In this document: positions 33,442 to 41,556 of the stretch, piece after piece
How the letters are laid out: the number at the start of each line of letters is the position of its first letter
How positions within the stretch are numbered: position 1 is the stretch's first letter
Origin: Lachnospiraceae bacterium
GTDB taxonomy: Bacteria; Bacillota; Clostridia; Lachnospirales; Lachnospiraceae
Length of the DNA stretch: 64,000 bases
Direction of reading: 5' to 3'
Assembly (NCBI GenBank): GCA_014804365.1
Contig: JAAUZX010000083.1
Location: 1-64,000 of the forward strand
Program-made: the position numbers and the translations under genes
The notes under the pieces: model-generated
Databases searched by the model: none
The model's input: the letters and a program-made list of their open reading frames with translations, nothing else
Told to the model about the DNA's origin: nothing

Positions 33442-33641
33442 AAAACCGCTATTAGGCAGACAAAACCACTATTCGGTAGACAGAACTGCTACTTGGCAGG
33501 AAAAGCCGCTAATTGGTAGACAAAGCCGATGACCAGTAGACAAAGCCGATGACCAGTAGATAAAGTCGCTAGCCAGTAGGCAAAGTCAATACCCTGCAGA
33601 TATAGCAAATATTCAGTAGACACAGCCACTACCCAGCGTAG
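33442..33641 (+). repeat. Ten tandem degenerate 20-bp repeats
   Basis: Ten contiguous 20-base units, 33442-33641, consensus AAAGCCGCTANCCAGTAGAC; two adjacent units (33522-33561) differ at one base. Unit length is exactly 20 throughout, about two helical turns, so one face of the DNA repeats. No gene or palindromic centre. Possible protein-binding array or decayed minisatellite. Confidence 0.85.
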
Positions 33642-33787
33642 GCGGAAGTTAATTTCTTAAGGAGCCCCTTAAAAAGCGTCAGTGCTTAACGAGGTTATGA
33701 GTTGCGAAGCAACTCACGAGTTTAGCATCTGCTACGCTTTTTACGGAGCGAGAGCGCGGCTCCGTAGATATTAACTTCCACCTGCGC
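33636..33787. repeat. Inverted-repeat element 2 in the spoVAB-spoVAC gap
   Basis: Arms 33636-33653 and 33770-33787 match at 16 of 18 positions when inverted (GCGTAGGCGGAAGTTAAT). Inner stems include GAGTTGC-GAA-GCAACTC. Its central block is an inverted relative of element 1. Together the two elements bracket the 20-bp array. Confidence 0.7.
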
Positions 33788-33904
33788 GGCCGTCTTAGCC
33801 AATCCCAAAATGGCAATAATAAATAAACTACACAATAGGACAACCATAGTGCAGAATGTCCTGCATACAACAATACAATGCAAATAAGAAAGGAAACCAA
33901 TCAC

Positions 33905-34393
33905 ATGACACAAACCAATCAAAAACCACAGACAACACAGCAAAAAAAAGAACAAGAATACCAACAGCATGTAGAGCAGGTAACCCCAAAATACAATCTC
34001 CTATGGCGTATGTGCAAAGCATTCATAACGGGTGGTATTATATGCCTGTTTGGACAGTTCATTTTGAATTATGCGACAAACAATATGGGACTTGACAAGG
34101 AGACTGCGGCTTCCTGGTGCTCGATGCTGCTGGTATTGACCAGTGTACTACTCACCGGATTTAATCTGTATCCGAAGCTGGTGGAATGGGGCGGCGGCGG
34201 TGCGCTTGTGCCGATTACGGGATTCGCGAATTCGGTTGCGTCCGCGGCTATTGAATATCAGAAGGAGGGACAGGTGTTCGGAATCGGCTGTAAGATCTTT
34301 ACGATTGCAGGACCGGTCATACTGTTCGGCATATTCACAAGCTGGGCGCTTGGACTGCTCTACTGGATCGGAACGCTGCTGGGGATAGCGTGA
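33905..34393 (+). CDS. spoVAC: Stage V sporulation protein AC
   Basis: 162 residues. Polar N-terminus (TQTNQKPQTTQQKK), then helices with the family motifs PKYNLLWRMCKAFITGG, LLTGFNLYPKLVEWGGGGALVPITGFANSVASAAIEYQ. SpoVAC is the mechanosensitive part of the DPA channel. ATG 33905 is preferred over ATG 33878 because AAAGGA lies 10 bases upstream. It is separated from spoVAB by 847 bp and from spoVAD by about 23 kb; its stop lies within a 14-bp direct repeat. Confidence 0.93.
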   Translation: MTQTNQKPQTTQQKKEQEYQQHVEQVTPKYNLLWRMCKAFITGGIICLFGQFILNYATNNMGLDKETAASWCSMLLVLTSVLLTGFNLYPKLVEWGGGGALVPITGFANSVASAAIEYQKEGQVFGIGCKIFTIAGPVILFGIFTSWALGLLYWIGTLLGIA

Positions 34394-34563
34394 GAAGAAC
34401 TTCTGGACTTACGAAGTAAGTCATGATCACAGCAAGGGCTGATTTCGCAAAGTCAGCATAGCTGCCTTAGAAGTTCTAAGTCTCACGCAGGAGAATGCCA
34501 AAAAACGGGCATTCTCCCCAATGATTTGAGATTCCGCAAAGCGGAATCGTGGGGATAGCGTGA
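34380..34563. repeat. Structured insertion flanked by 14-bp direct repeats
   Basis: TGGGGATAGCGTGA at 34380-34393 (end of spoVAC) is repeated exactly at 34550-34563. The 156 bases between hold several stems: AGAACTTCT / AGAAGTTCT, GGAGAATGCC / GGCATTCTCC, and GATTCCGC-AAA-GCGGAATC. The layout looks like an insertion with target duplication, though 14 bp would be long for most transposases. Confidence 0.7.
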
Positions 34564-34649
34564 ATGAAATAATAAGATAGAATATCCTGCGGCTATCTAT
34601 TATAATAGAGTAAATGACAGGAGCGCAGCGTTCCGGAATGGGGGTAAAT

Positions 34650-36851
34650 ATGGATCGTGAGATGATAAAAGAAGGAATAACAACGGAGACAACCGGGAGA
34701 TTGACTTTACCGACAGATGTAGATATGGTCGAGGAGACCATACGTTTAAAAGAACTGCTGGGGGCGGATGCCCTCAGAGATTGTGACGGCACGAATATGC
34801 CGCCGGAGCTTTTAAGTCAGGATGCGAAGATCTATGCAACTTACTACACAACCAGAAAAGATAATGATTGGGCGATGCAAAATCCGGAGGAGATACAGCA
34901 GGAATATTTGATCAGCGACCGGGTGACCGCGAAAGCAGAGAATCTTCGCATAGAACTCATGAAGGGATTCCATACGGAGCAGCTTAAGGTCAACACCATA
35001 GACGATCCGAAGAGATGGTGGGAAGTCGTGGATCGGACAACGGGCGAGGTAGTGCTTCCGGAAAGATGGGAATACGATGAGAAGACAGGGGAGGTTGTGA
35101 TCGAGACGATCCCTTATCATCAGTATACGGTCAGCTTCCTCGCCTTCCTGATCTGGGACCCGGTACATATGTATAATTTCATTACCAACGACTGGAAGGA
35201 TGCGCCGCACCAGCTTACTTATGATGTCAGACAGCCTAAGACGCAGGTATATGTGAAAGAAAAGTTGAAACGGTGGTGTGAGGATAATCCGGATGTGGAT
35301 GTCGTGCGGTTTACCACCTTTTTCCACCAATTTACGCTCACTTTTGACGATCAGAAGCGGGAGAAATTCGTGGAGTGGTTCGGTTACAGCGCAAGTGTCA
35401 GTCCGTATATTCTGGAACAGTTTGAGAAGTGGGCGGGGTATAGGTTCCGGCCGGAGTTTATTGTGGATCAGGGCTATCACAACTCCATATTCCGGGTGCC
35501 CTCCAAAGAGTTTAAGGATTTTATTGAATTTCAGCAGATAGAAGTATCTAAACTGGCAAAAGAGCTGGTGGATATCGTCCACAGTTACGGCAAGGAAGCA
35601 ATGATGTTCCTTGGCGATCACTGGATCGGCACGGAACCGTTCGGCAAATATTTCAAGAATATCGGGCTGGATGCAGTGGTAGGCTCTGTGGGAGACGGGG
35701 TTACGTTACGCATGATATCCGATATTCAAGGCGTAAAATATACGGAAGGAAGACTGCTTCCCTACTTTTTTCCGGATGTGTTTACCGAGGGCGGCGATCC
35801 CATCGGCGAGGCGCAGGACAACTGGATGAAAGCGAGACGGGCGATTCTGCGTTCACCTCTTGACCGGATCGGATACGGCGGTTATCTGAAACTGGCCAGT
35901 GAATGGCCGGGATTTATCGATCAGATTCAGAAGGTCGTGAATGAATTTCGACAGATTCATGAGAATATGCAGGGAACGAAGGCATACACAGCGCCTTTTA
36001 AGGTAGGCATCTTAAATTGTTGGGGGAATCTGAGAAGGTGGATGGCGAATCAGGTGCACCACGCGCTCTGGTATCGGGAGATTTACTCCTATGTGGGTGT
36101 GATCGAATGTTTAAGCGGTATGCCGATAGAGGTGGAGTTCATCACTTTTGACGAGGTGAGGGAGGGAATCGACCCGGATATCAAGGTTATCATCAACGCG
36201 GGCGATGCCGGCACTTCATGGAGCGGCGCCGAGAACTGGAAGGATGAAAAGGTGGTATGCGCGATTCGCAGGTTTGTGGATGAAGGCGGCGGCTTCATCG
36301 GCGTGGGTGAACCCAGCGCCTGTCAGTATCAGGGAAGGTTTTTCCAGTTGAGCGATGTGCTGGGCGTGGACAGGGAACTGGGTTTCTCCATGAGTACAGA
36401 TAAATATAACACATGTTATGATGAATCGGACGGCAGACATTTCATTTTGGAAGATATTGAGGGGGAGATTGACTTCGGTGAGGGTAAGAGTCGTATCTAT
36501 GCGCAGGGCGAGAATTATCAGATCCTGAATATGGACGGCAAATACAGCCGCCTTGTAGTCAATGAGTACGGCAAAGGACGGAGCGTCTACTTTACGGGGC
36601 TGCCCTATTCTCCTCAGAACTGCCGTATTCTGTTGCGGGCAATCTATTATGCGGCACATCAGGAAGAAGAGATGAAGAAGTTTTATGTCACTAATGTGGA
36701 GACGGAGCTGGCGGTGTTCGAGAAGAGCGGAAAGATTGCGGTGATTAACAATTCCAGGGAGCCGAGGCAGACCAGTCTGTATGTGTACGGGAAACTGAAA
36801 GAAGAACTCGACCTGGCACCGATGGAGATGCGGTGGGTGGATTATGAATAA
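34650..36851 (+). CDS. GH112 phosphorylase (galacto-N-biose/lacto-N-biose or galactosyl-rhamnose type)
   Basis: 733 residues with no signal peptide, thus cytoplasmic. Characteristic GH112 blocks: VSFLAFLIWDPVHMYNFITN, VVRFTTFFHQFTLTFDD, EWFGYSASVSPYILEQFEKW, and FIVDQGYHNSIFRVPSKEF, the last holding a probable catalytic acid Asp. The family phosphorolyses beta-1,3-galactosyl-HexNAc from mucin or milk glycans, or beta-1,4-galactosyl-rhamnose, to galactose-1-phosphate. Which of these cannot be decided by eye. No sugar transporter is adjacent. Start ATG 34650 is tentative (GGGGG upstream); ATG 34614 and 34638 are alternatives. Overlaps the next gene by 8 bases. Confidence 0.85.
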   Translation: MDREMIKEGITTETTGRLTLPTDVDMVEETIRLKELLGADALRDCDGTNMPPELLSQDAKIYATYYTTRKDNDWAMQNPEEIQQEYLISDRVTAKAENLRIELMKGFHTEQLKVNTIDDPKRWWEVVDRTTGEVVLPERWEYDEKTGEVVIETIPYHQYTVSFLAFLIWDPVHMYNFITNDWKDAPHQLTYDVRQPKTQVYVKEKLKRWCEDNPDVDVVRFTTFFHQFTLTFDDQKREKFVEWFGYSASVSPYILEQFEKWAGYRFRPEFIVDQGYHNSIFRVPSKEFKDFIEFQQIEVSKLAKELVDIVHSYGKEAMMFLGDHWIGTEPFGKYFKNIGLDAVVGSVGDGVTLRMISDIQGVKYTEGRLLPYFFPDVFTEGGDPIGEAQDNWMKARRAILRSPLDRIGYGGYLKLASEWPGFIDQIQKVVNEFRQIHENMQGTKAYTAPFKVGILNCWGNLRRWMANQVHHALWYREIYSYVGVIECLSGMPIEVEFITFDEVREGIDPDIKVIINAGDAGTSWSGAENWKDEKVVCAIRRFVDEGGGFIGVGEPSACQYQGRFFQLSDVLGVDRELGFSMSTDKYNTCYDESDGRHFILEDIEGEIDFGEGKSRIYAQGENYQILNMDGKYSRLVVNEYGKGRSVYFTGLPYSPQNCRILLRAIYYAAHQEEEMKKFYVTNVETELAVFEKSGKIAVINNSREPRQTSLYVYGKLKEELDLAPMEMRWVDYE

Positions 36852-37536
36852 AGATATTTATTGCTTACTGGAAAATTATATGCTTTCCTGCATGGAGGAC
36901 AGTGCCCATGACAAAGAGCATGTATATCGGGTGTTATATAATGCCTTGGAAATTGCAAAGGCGCAGGAGAGCGTGGACTATGATGTTCTGATAGCGGCAT
37001 GTTTATTACACGATATCGGAAGGAAGGAGCAGTTTCAAGATCCCGCGCTTTGTCATGCGGCGGTAGGAAGCGGGAAGGCTTATCAGTTTCTGACGGAGCA
37101 CGGATTTGCGGCTGATTATGCGGAGAAAGTAAAACACTGCATACAGGCGCACCGCTACAGAAAAAGCTGTCTACCGCAGAGCATAGAGGCCAAAATACTG
37201 TTTGATGCGGACAAGCTGGATGCCGCGGGAGCAATGGGAATAGCGAGAACGCTGGTTTACAAGGGAATAGTCGCCGAACCATTGTACTCGGTACTTCCGG
37301 ACGGCAGTGTCTCAACCGGAGAAAATGATCCCGATCCGTCTTTTTTTCAAGAATATAAATACAAACTGGAAAATGTATATACAAATTTCTATACGGACAG
37401 AGCGGCAGAGCTTGCGAGGCAGAGACAGCATATAGCGGCAGACTTCTATCAGTGTCTGTATGAGGAGGCAAGTGCGCCCTATCGGGACGGAAGGAGCGAA
37501 CTTGACAGAATTTGCAACTTTGACACATCTGCATGA
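36844..37536 (+). CDS. HD-domain phosphohydrolase
   Basis: 230 residues. HD ligands: H and E in SAHDKEHVYRVLYNA, HD in ACLLHDIGRKEQ, HCIQAHRYRK, and the distal Asp in ILFDADKLDAAGAMGIAR. This signature fits small HD hydrolases such as the YfbR/YedJ group that act on nucleotides or other phosphates. It starts 8 bases inside the GH112 gene, so translation is coupled; a biological link is not obvious. Confidence 0.82.
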   Translation: MNKDIYCLLENYMLSCMEDSAHDKEHVYRVLYNALEIAKAQESVDYDVLIAACLLHDIGRKEQFQDPALCHAAVGSGKAYQFLTEHGFAADYAEKVKHCIQAHRYRKSCLPQSIEAKILFDADKLDAAGAMGIARTLVYKGIVAEPLYSVLPDGSVSTGENDPDPSFFQEYKYKLENVYTNFYTDRAAELARQRQHIAADFYQCLYEEASAPYRDGRSELDRICNFDTSA

Positions 37537-37596
37537 TAAAATGGACAAATATGAGAAATGGAGCTTGTTTCATTGAAGCAGAGGGAGACTGTACAT

Positions 37597-38250
37597 ATGA
37601 ATGTTCTGATCGTGGAGGATGACGAGGCAATCGCCAATTTACTGTATATGGATCTGTCCGATGAAGGATATCGCTGCACCTGTGTCTATAACGGCAGGGA
37701 GGCGGCGGATCTGCTGGAAGAAAATACGGATTATGATTTCATATTGCTGGATATCATGCTGCCGGAGATCAGCGGCTATGAGCTGCTTGAGTATATCAGG
37801 CCAATGCAGATTCCGGTTATCTTCCTGACGGCGAAAGGTGAGGTCAAGGATCGGATACAGGGGCTTAAGCTGGGTGCGGACGATTATATCGTCAAGCCTT
37901 TTCAGAGCGGAGAGGTGATTGCCCGTATGGAGGCTGTGCTCCGCAGATATGGGAAAAACAGGAAGAACCTTTCTTTTGCGGATGTGGAGATCAACTTAGA
38001 ATCGCGCAGAGCGTATCAGAACGGGGCGGAAGTGGAGCTGACGGTCAAGGAGTTTGACCTGTTGGTGGAACTGATTCAGAACAGAAATGTAGCGCAGTAT
38101 CGGGACAGGTTGTATGAAAAAGTGTGGAACGAGCCGTTTCTGGGCGATACGAGAACGCTGGATACACATATTCAGAGACTGCGGAAGAAATTGGGCTGGG
38201 AAGAGCGCATTAGGACTGTATTCCGTATCGGATACCGGCTGGAAGGGTGA
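37597..38250 (+). CDS. OmpR-family response regulator
   Basis: 217 residues. Receiver with the acidic pair VEDDEAI, phospho-acceptor Asp in DFILLDIMLPEISGYE (about residue 51), and Lys in DDYIVKPFQ; the C-terminal winged helix contains TLDTHIQRLRKKLG and the FRIGYRLE ending. Start ATG 37597 (MNVLIVEDD) with GAGGGA upstream. It works with the histidine kinase gene 10 bases downstream. Confidence 0.92.
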   Translation: MNVLIVEDDEAIANLLYMDLSDEGYRCTCVYNGREAADLLEENTDYDFILLDIMLPEISGYELLEYIRPMQIPVIFLTAKGEVKDRIQGLKLGADDYIVKPFQSGEVIARMEAVLRRYGKNRKNLSFADVEINLESRRAYQNGAEVELTVKEFDLLVELIQNRNVAQYRDRLYEKVWNEPFLGDTRTLDTHIQRLRKKLGWEERIRTVFRIGYRLEG

Positions 38251-38259
38251 GGTGATCCG

Positions 38260-39669
38260 GTGAAGCTGGGGACGAAGATGTTTTTCTGCATTACTATATT
38301 TTTCAGTGCGGCATTCTTGTTCGGCGGGTATATACTGATTTCTTATTTCTATGATATTACCATGGAGCGAGAGATTGAGGCGGCGGTGGAACAGTATCAG
38401 TATAATAAATTCGTGGTGCAGGCGAATCTGATCACCAGAGGAGCGGCATGGCTTGAGGGTGACGCCGACGGAGCGTATGATATCGGCAGCATGGCTTCGG
38501 ATATGAGCGATATGACGGCTCTTTATACGATGGACAAGGCGGAGCTGTTCTCCGGATTTCCGGCGAAAACGGATGTGGACGGATTACTGCGGGATGTGAC
38601 GGATAATCATGTGTGCTATCGTTTCTATACGATCGGGGACAGAGATTATCTACTGACGGCAGGAATCGTGTCGCACGGTGAGGCAGGCGTTTATCTGGTG
38701 ACAGGAACGGACGTGGAAAGAGTTTCCGGACAGCAGGAACAGATGATAGCGAAATTCGGCGCTGTGTATGGGGTGACGATCGGTGTCGGGAGTCTGCTAA
38801 TTTTCGGACTGTCCTATTTGTTGACCAGACCAGTTAAAAGATTGACGGAAGCTACGAAGAAGATCGCCGACGGAAACTACAGCCAGCGGGTCAAGGACAG
38901 CGGTACGGATGAAGTGGGACAGCTTGCGCGGAATTTTAACCGGATGGCACTTGCTGTGGAAGAAAAGGTACAGGAGCTCTCAGACAGTGCGAGGCAGAAG
39001 GAAGATTTCGTGGCGAATTTCGCGCATGAACTGAAGACACCGCTGACCTCCATGATCGGGTATGCGGATCGGATCTATCACAAGGAGATGTCGCGGGAGG
39101 AGCAGAAGCGGGCGGCATGGTATATCTGGAATGAAGGGATGCGGCTGGAGGCGTTGTCCCATAAGCTGATGGACATGACGGTGTTAAACCACAAAGATTT
39201 TTTCCTGCAGGAGACGGAGACACAGGCGCTGTTTCGGGAATTAACGGCGGATGTGGAATATCTGATGAGTGAAAAGGAAGTCTCTTTACGGTGCAGTGTG
39301 GAAAGCGCCTATATTGATGTGGAATATGATTTGTTTAAAACACTTTTTCTTAATCTGGTTGACAATGCGGTGAAGGCCGGTGCCACCGAGATTCGTGTCA
39401 CAGGCTGTCAGTGCAGCGAGGAGTATGTGGTACAGATTCAGGATAACGGCAGCGGCATTCCGGCACAGGAGATTCAGAGAATCACGGAAGCCTTCTATAT
39501 GGTAGATAAATCCCGGTCCAGGAAGCAGCACGGCGCCGGGATCGGTCTTGCGCTGGCGGAGAAAATCGCGCAGATTCACGGAAGTACGCTGGAATTTGAG
39601 AGCGACGGGGCGAGCGGAACCACGGTGAACATATGTTTCAAATGCAAAGGAGCGGCGGATGATGAGTAA
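38260..39669 (+). CDS. Sensor histidine kinase (HAMP, HisKA, HATPase)
   Basis: 469 residues. Two membrane helices (about 8-30 and 168-190) enclose an extracellular sensor domain of about 140 residues; HAMP at about 191-240; phospho-His in NFAHELKTPLTSMIGYADRI; N-box LFLNLVDNAVKAG; G-boxes IQDNGSGIP and GAGIGLALAEKI. Start GTG 38260 after GAGGTGAT. Pairs with the preceding regulator; its end overlaps the next gene by 11 bases. Confidence 0.93.
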   Translation: MKLGTKMFFCITIFFSAAFLFGGYILISYFYDITMEREIEAAVEQYQYNKFVVQANLITRGAAWLEGDADGAYDIGSMASDMSDMTALYTMDKAELFSGFPAKTDVDGLLRDVTDNHVCYRFYTIGDRDYLLTAGIVSHGEAGVYLVTGTDVERVSGQQEQMIAKFGAVYGVTIGVGSLLIFGLSYLLTRPVKRLTEATKKIADGNYSQRVKDSGTDEVGQLARNFNRMALAVEEKVQELSDSARQKEDFVANFAHELKTPLTSMIGYADRIYHKEMSREEQKRAAWYIWNEGMRLEALSHKLMDMTVLNHKDFFLQETETQALFRELTADVEYLMSEKEVSLRCSVESAYIDVEYDLFKTLFLNLVDNAVKAGATEIRVTGCQCSEEYVVQIQDNGSGIPAQEIQRITEAFYMVDKSRSRKQHGAGIGLALAEKIAQIHGSTLEFESDGASGTTVNICFKCKGAADDE

Positions 39670-40504
39670 AAGCAGGATCTATACGGCGATTATGTTTCTG
39701 TCGGCCGTCTGCATGATCTTCGTCGGATGGTTCCTGACGGCGAAGCTTCTAAGGCAAAGAGAAGCGAGATTCTTAAGCAGTACCGGTAAAGTTGCAGTGC
39801 AGTCTGAGGAGATCGGACTTTTTGCGGACGACAGCCTAAGCGGTGCACAGGAGCAGGAGACGGAACAGGCAGAGCAGGAGGAATTTCAGGGACAGAAGAT
39901 ATCCGAATATGAGAGGGCGCTCGTGTTGGCGGTCTGGGAGTATGGTGGCAAAGAACTGCCTCACGAGCCGATGGCGGGTCAGATGAATATGAAGCAGGCC
40001 ATCGACGCGGGAAAGAAATGGGTCGAAAATATGGCGCAGATCGGTGTTTATACCGATGAGCTGTCAGGCTGCGATTTCGATGCGACGAAGGCGGAATTGT
40101 GCACGATCGATACACCGATACGGATGAGTATGGATGAGTCGATGTACAGCTATTGGAAAATATGGTTTATCAAGGACGGCGTTTCGGTGGAGCTGACGAT
40201 TCATGCCGCCAGCGGGGAAGTATGGAAAGCGGAGATTTCCGTGGAACGGGGAGAAGAGAAGAGCAATTATGTGGAAGTATATGATATAGGATACCTGCTG
40301 CAATATGCTTTTCCGTTTATGGGGACGGGAATCAATAAGACATGGACGGAAGCGTATGATCTTGAAGGAAACATGCAGGCTACGGATGTGGTGAGGATCG
40401 AAAGCACGGCAGTGTACGCAGAGGCAAGACAGTCTTTTATCCAGAGTGGCGACAGGCCTGACCGGTCGATATTGGAGTTTGAGCTGTATATGAAGGAGAA
40501 TTAG
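39659..40504 (+). CDS. Membrane-anchored hypothetical protein, third gene of a two-component operon
   Basis: 281 residues. A signal-anchor helix at about 7-26 (IYTAIMFLSAVCMIFVGWFL), then an extracellular, acidic linker (EQETEQAEQEEFQ) and a C-terminal beta-rich part (IHAASGEVWKAEISVE, FELYMKEN), loosely resembling PepSY-like domains. It overlaps the kinase gene by 11 bases with AAAGGAG upstream, so it may be an accessory to the sensor. I do not recognise a defined family. Confidence 0.7.
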   Translation: MMSKSRIYTAIMFLSAVCMIFVGWFLTAKLLRQREARFLSSTGKVAVQSEEIGLFADDSLSGAQEQETEQAEQEEFQGQKISEYERALVLAVWEYGGKELPHEPMAGQMNMKQAIDAGKKWVENMAQIGVYTDELSGCDFDATKAELCTIDTPIRMSMDESMYSYWKIWFIKDGVSVELTIHAASGEVWKAEISVERGEEKSNYVEVYDIGYLLQYAFPFMGTGINKTWTEAYDLEGNMQATDVVRIESTAVYAEARQSFIQSGDRPDRSILEFELYMKEN

Positions 40505-40612
40505 TGAGTTATTTATGACAAAAAATATGCAGAACTGGTATAATAAAACAGTATAAACATATATTATATACATCTTCCCAAAAACAAAAGTCGTTATTGT
40601 GATATGCAGCTA

Positions 40613-40642
40613 TTGACAATTTCAGTTGGTTAATGCTACGAT
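40613..40642 (+). promoter_or_regulatory. Promoter of the type III toxin-antitoxin locus
   Basis: TTGACA (40613-40618), 18 bases, TACGAT (40637-40642). Expected RNA start about 40649, just before the first antitoxin repeat at 40655. Confidence 0.7.
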
Positions 40643-40654
40643 AATAACGAAGAT

Positions 40655-40771
40655 AAGGTGCGAGGGTAGCACCTTCCAAAAAGAAGTCCCCATTAAAGAT
40701 TAGGTGTGAGGGTAACACCTTTATAAAGAAGTCCCGACGGAAGATATGCCCTTGCGCTTTGGCGCAGGGGC
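40655..40771 (+). ncRNA. Type III antitoxin RNA repeats with attenuating terminator
   Basis: Two 46-nt tandem repeats (AGGTG at 40656 and 40702), each with a small stem AGGTG.../CACCT and a purine-rich tail (AAGAAGTCCC). Unit 1 and unit 2 share the AAGAAGTCCC box. They are followed by GCCCTTGCGC-TTTG-GCGCAGGGGC and TTT (40748-40774), an intrinsic terminator that would limit toxin expression. This is the standard layout of type III antitoxins: repeat RNA, terminator, then toxin. The toxin cuts its own repeat RNA into units that inhibit it. Confidence 0.82.
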
Positions 40772-40794
40772 TTTCTGATTGTAAAGGATTAATC

Positions 40795-41265
40795 ATGAAT
40801 AAAGAAAATAAAAAGTACAAACTTAATTATTTATCTGCTGAATTTTATAAGCAATATAGTACGGATAGATACCCTGAAATTGAAAACAAAGAAAACCGCC
40901 CATATATGGTATTACTGATCAAAGTTGATAGTAATACTTTCGCTATTCCGTTCAGAACCAATGTCAAGCATAACAATTGTTATAAATTTCAGAATTCTAC
41001 AAGGCCTACTGAAAGTGTAACAGGGCTTGACTATTCAAAGGCGGTTGTTATAAACGATAGTATCTTCATAGGAAAAGCGGCAAGAATAAACGATGATGAA
41101 TATACAGAATTAGATATGAATTATCATATTATCATAAAACGTTTTACAACATATGTTAGGGGATATATTAAATATGCCGAAGGAACGCTCAATGAGTACC
41201 AGAGGTTTAAATACAGATATACAACATTACAATATTTTCATAAAGAGCTTGGAATTAAGCAATAA
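40795..41265 (+). CDS. Type III toxin, ToxN/TenpN-like endoribonuclease
   Basis: 156 residues. Family features are YLSAEFYKQY near the start, ENRPYMVLLIKVDSNTFAIPFR (the core beta sheet of ToxN/TenpN toxins) and GLDYSKAVVIND. The toxin is an RNase that pairs with the repeat RNA upstream; such systems stop growth during phage infection. Start ATG 40795 with AAAGGA upstream, 24 bases after the terminator. Assignment to TenpN over ToxN is by motif similarity. Confidence 0.85.
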   Translation: MNKENKKYKLNYLSAEFYKQYSTDRYPEIENKENRPYMVLLIKVDSNTFAIPFRTNVKHNNCYKFQNSTRPTESVTGLDYSKAVVINDSIFIGKAARINDDEYTELDMNYHIIIKRFTTYVRGYIKYAEGTLNEYQRFKYRYTTLQYFHKELGIKQ

Positions 41266-41393
41266 AAGATGCGAAATATTACGTTGCGAAATCTGTCAGA
41301 TATAATGAATTGACAATTATGACACATCTTATATGAAAGTAGGAGACATCTCCCGCCTATGATGGAAATCAGAGGAAAGGGGGACAGATTCAT

Positions 41394-41501
41394 ATGAGAA
41401 TGGTAAAAGATATCACAGCGGTTGTTATGTATGCGGCAGTTATGGGATTTGTCGGCTGTGCAGCCGGAATAGGGTTGACTCTGGGGCTCTTTATGTTATA
41501 G
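41394..41501 (+). CDS. Small membrane peptide (35 aa)
   Basis: 35 codons with one hydrophobic helix (ITAVVMYAAVMGFVGCAAGI) after a short positive N-terminus, and AAAGGGGG well placed upstream of ATG 41394. It lies just before a two-component system linked to an ABC transporter, so it may take part in that sensing unit. No family recognised. Confidence 0.55.
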   Translation: MRMVKDITAVVMYAAVMGFVGCAAGIGLTLGLFML

Positions 41502-41556
41502 TGATTCTGGTGAATCGTAACAGAAAAGTGCACGACAGCGTGGAGAGTACGGAATC

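Noticed and set aside
33442-33641. Possible CRISPR array
   Set aside because: The 20-bp units are contiguous and degenerate with no unique spacers, and no cas genes are present.
33780-33904. Sigma-G promoter for spoVAC
   Set aside because: GCATAC and CATAC-like fragments occur but no -35/-10 pair has the right spacing.
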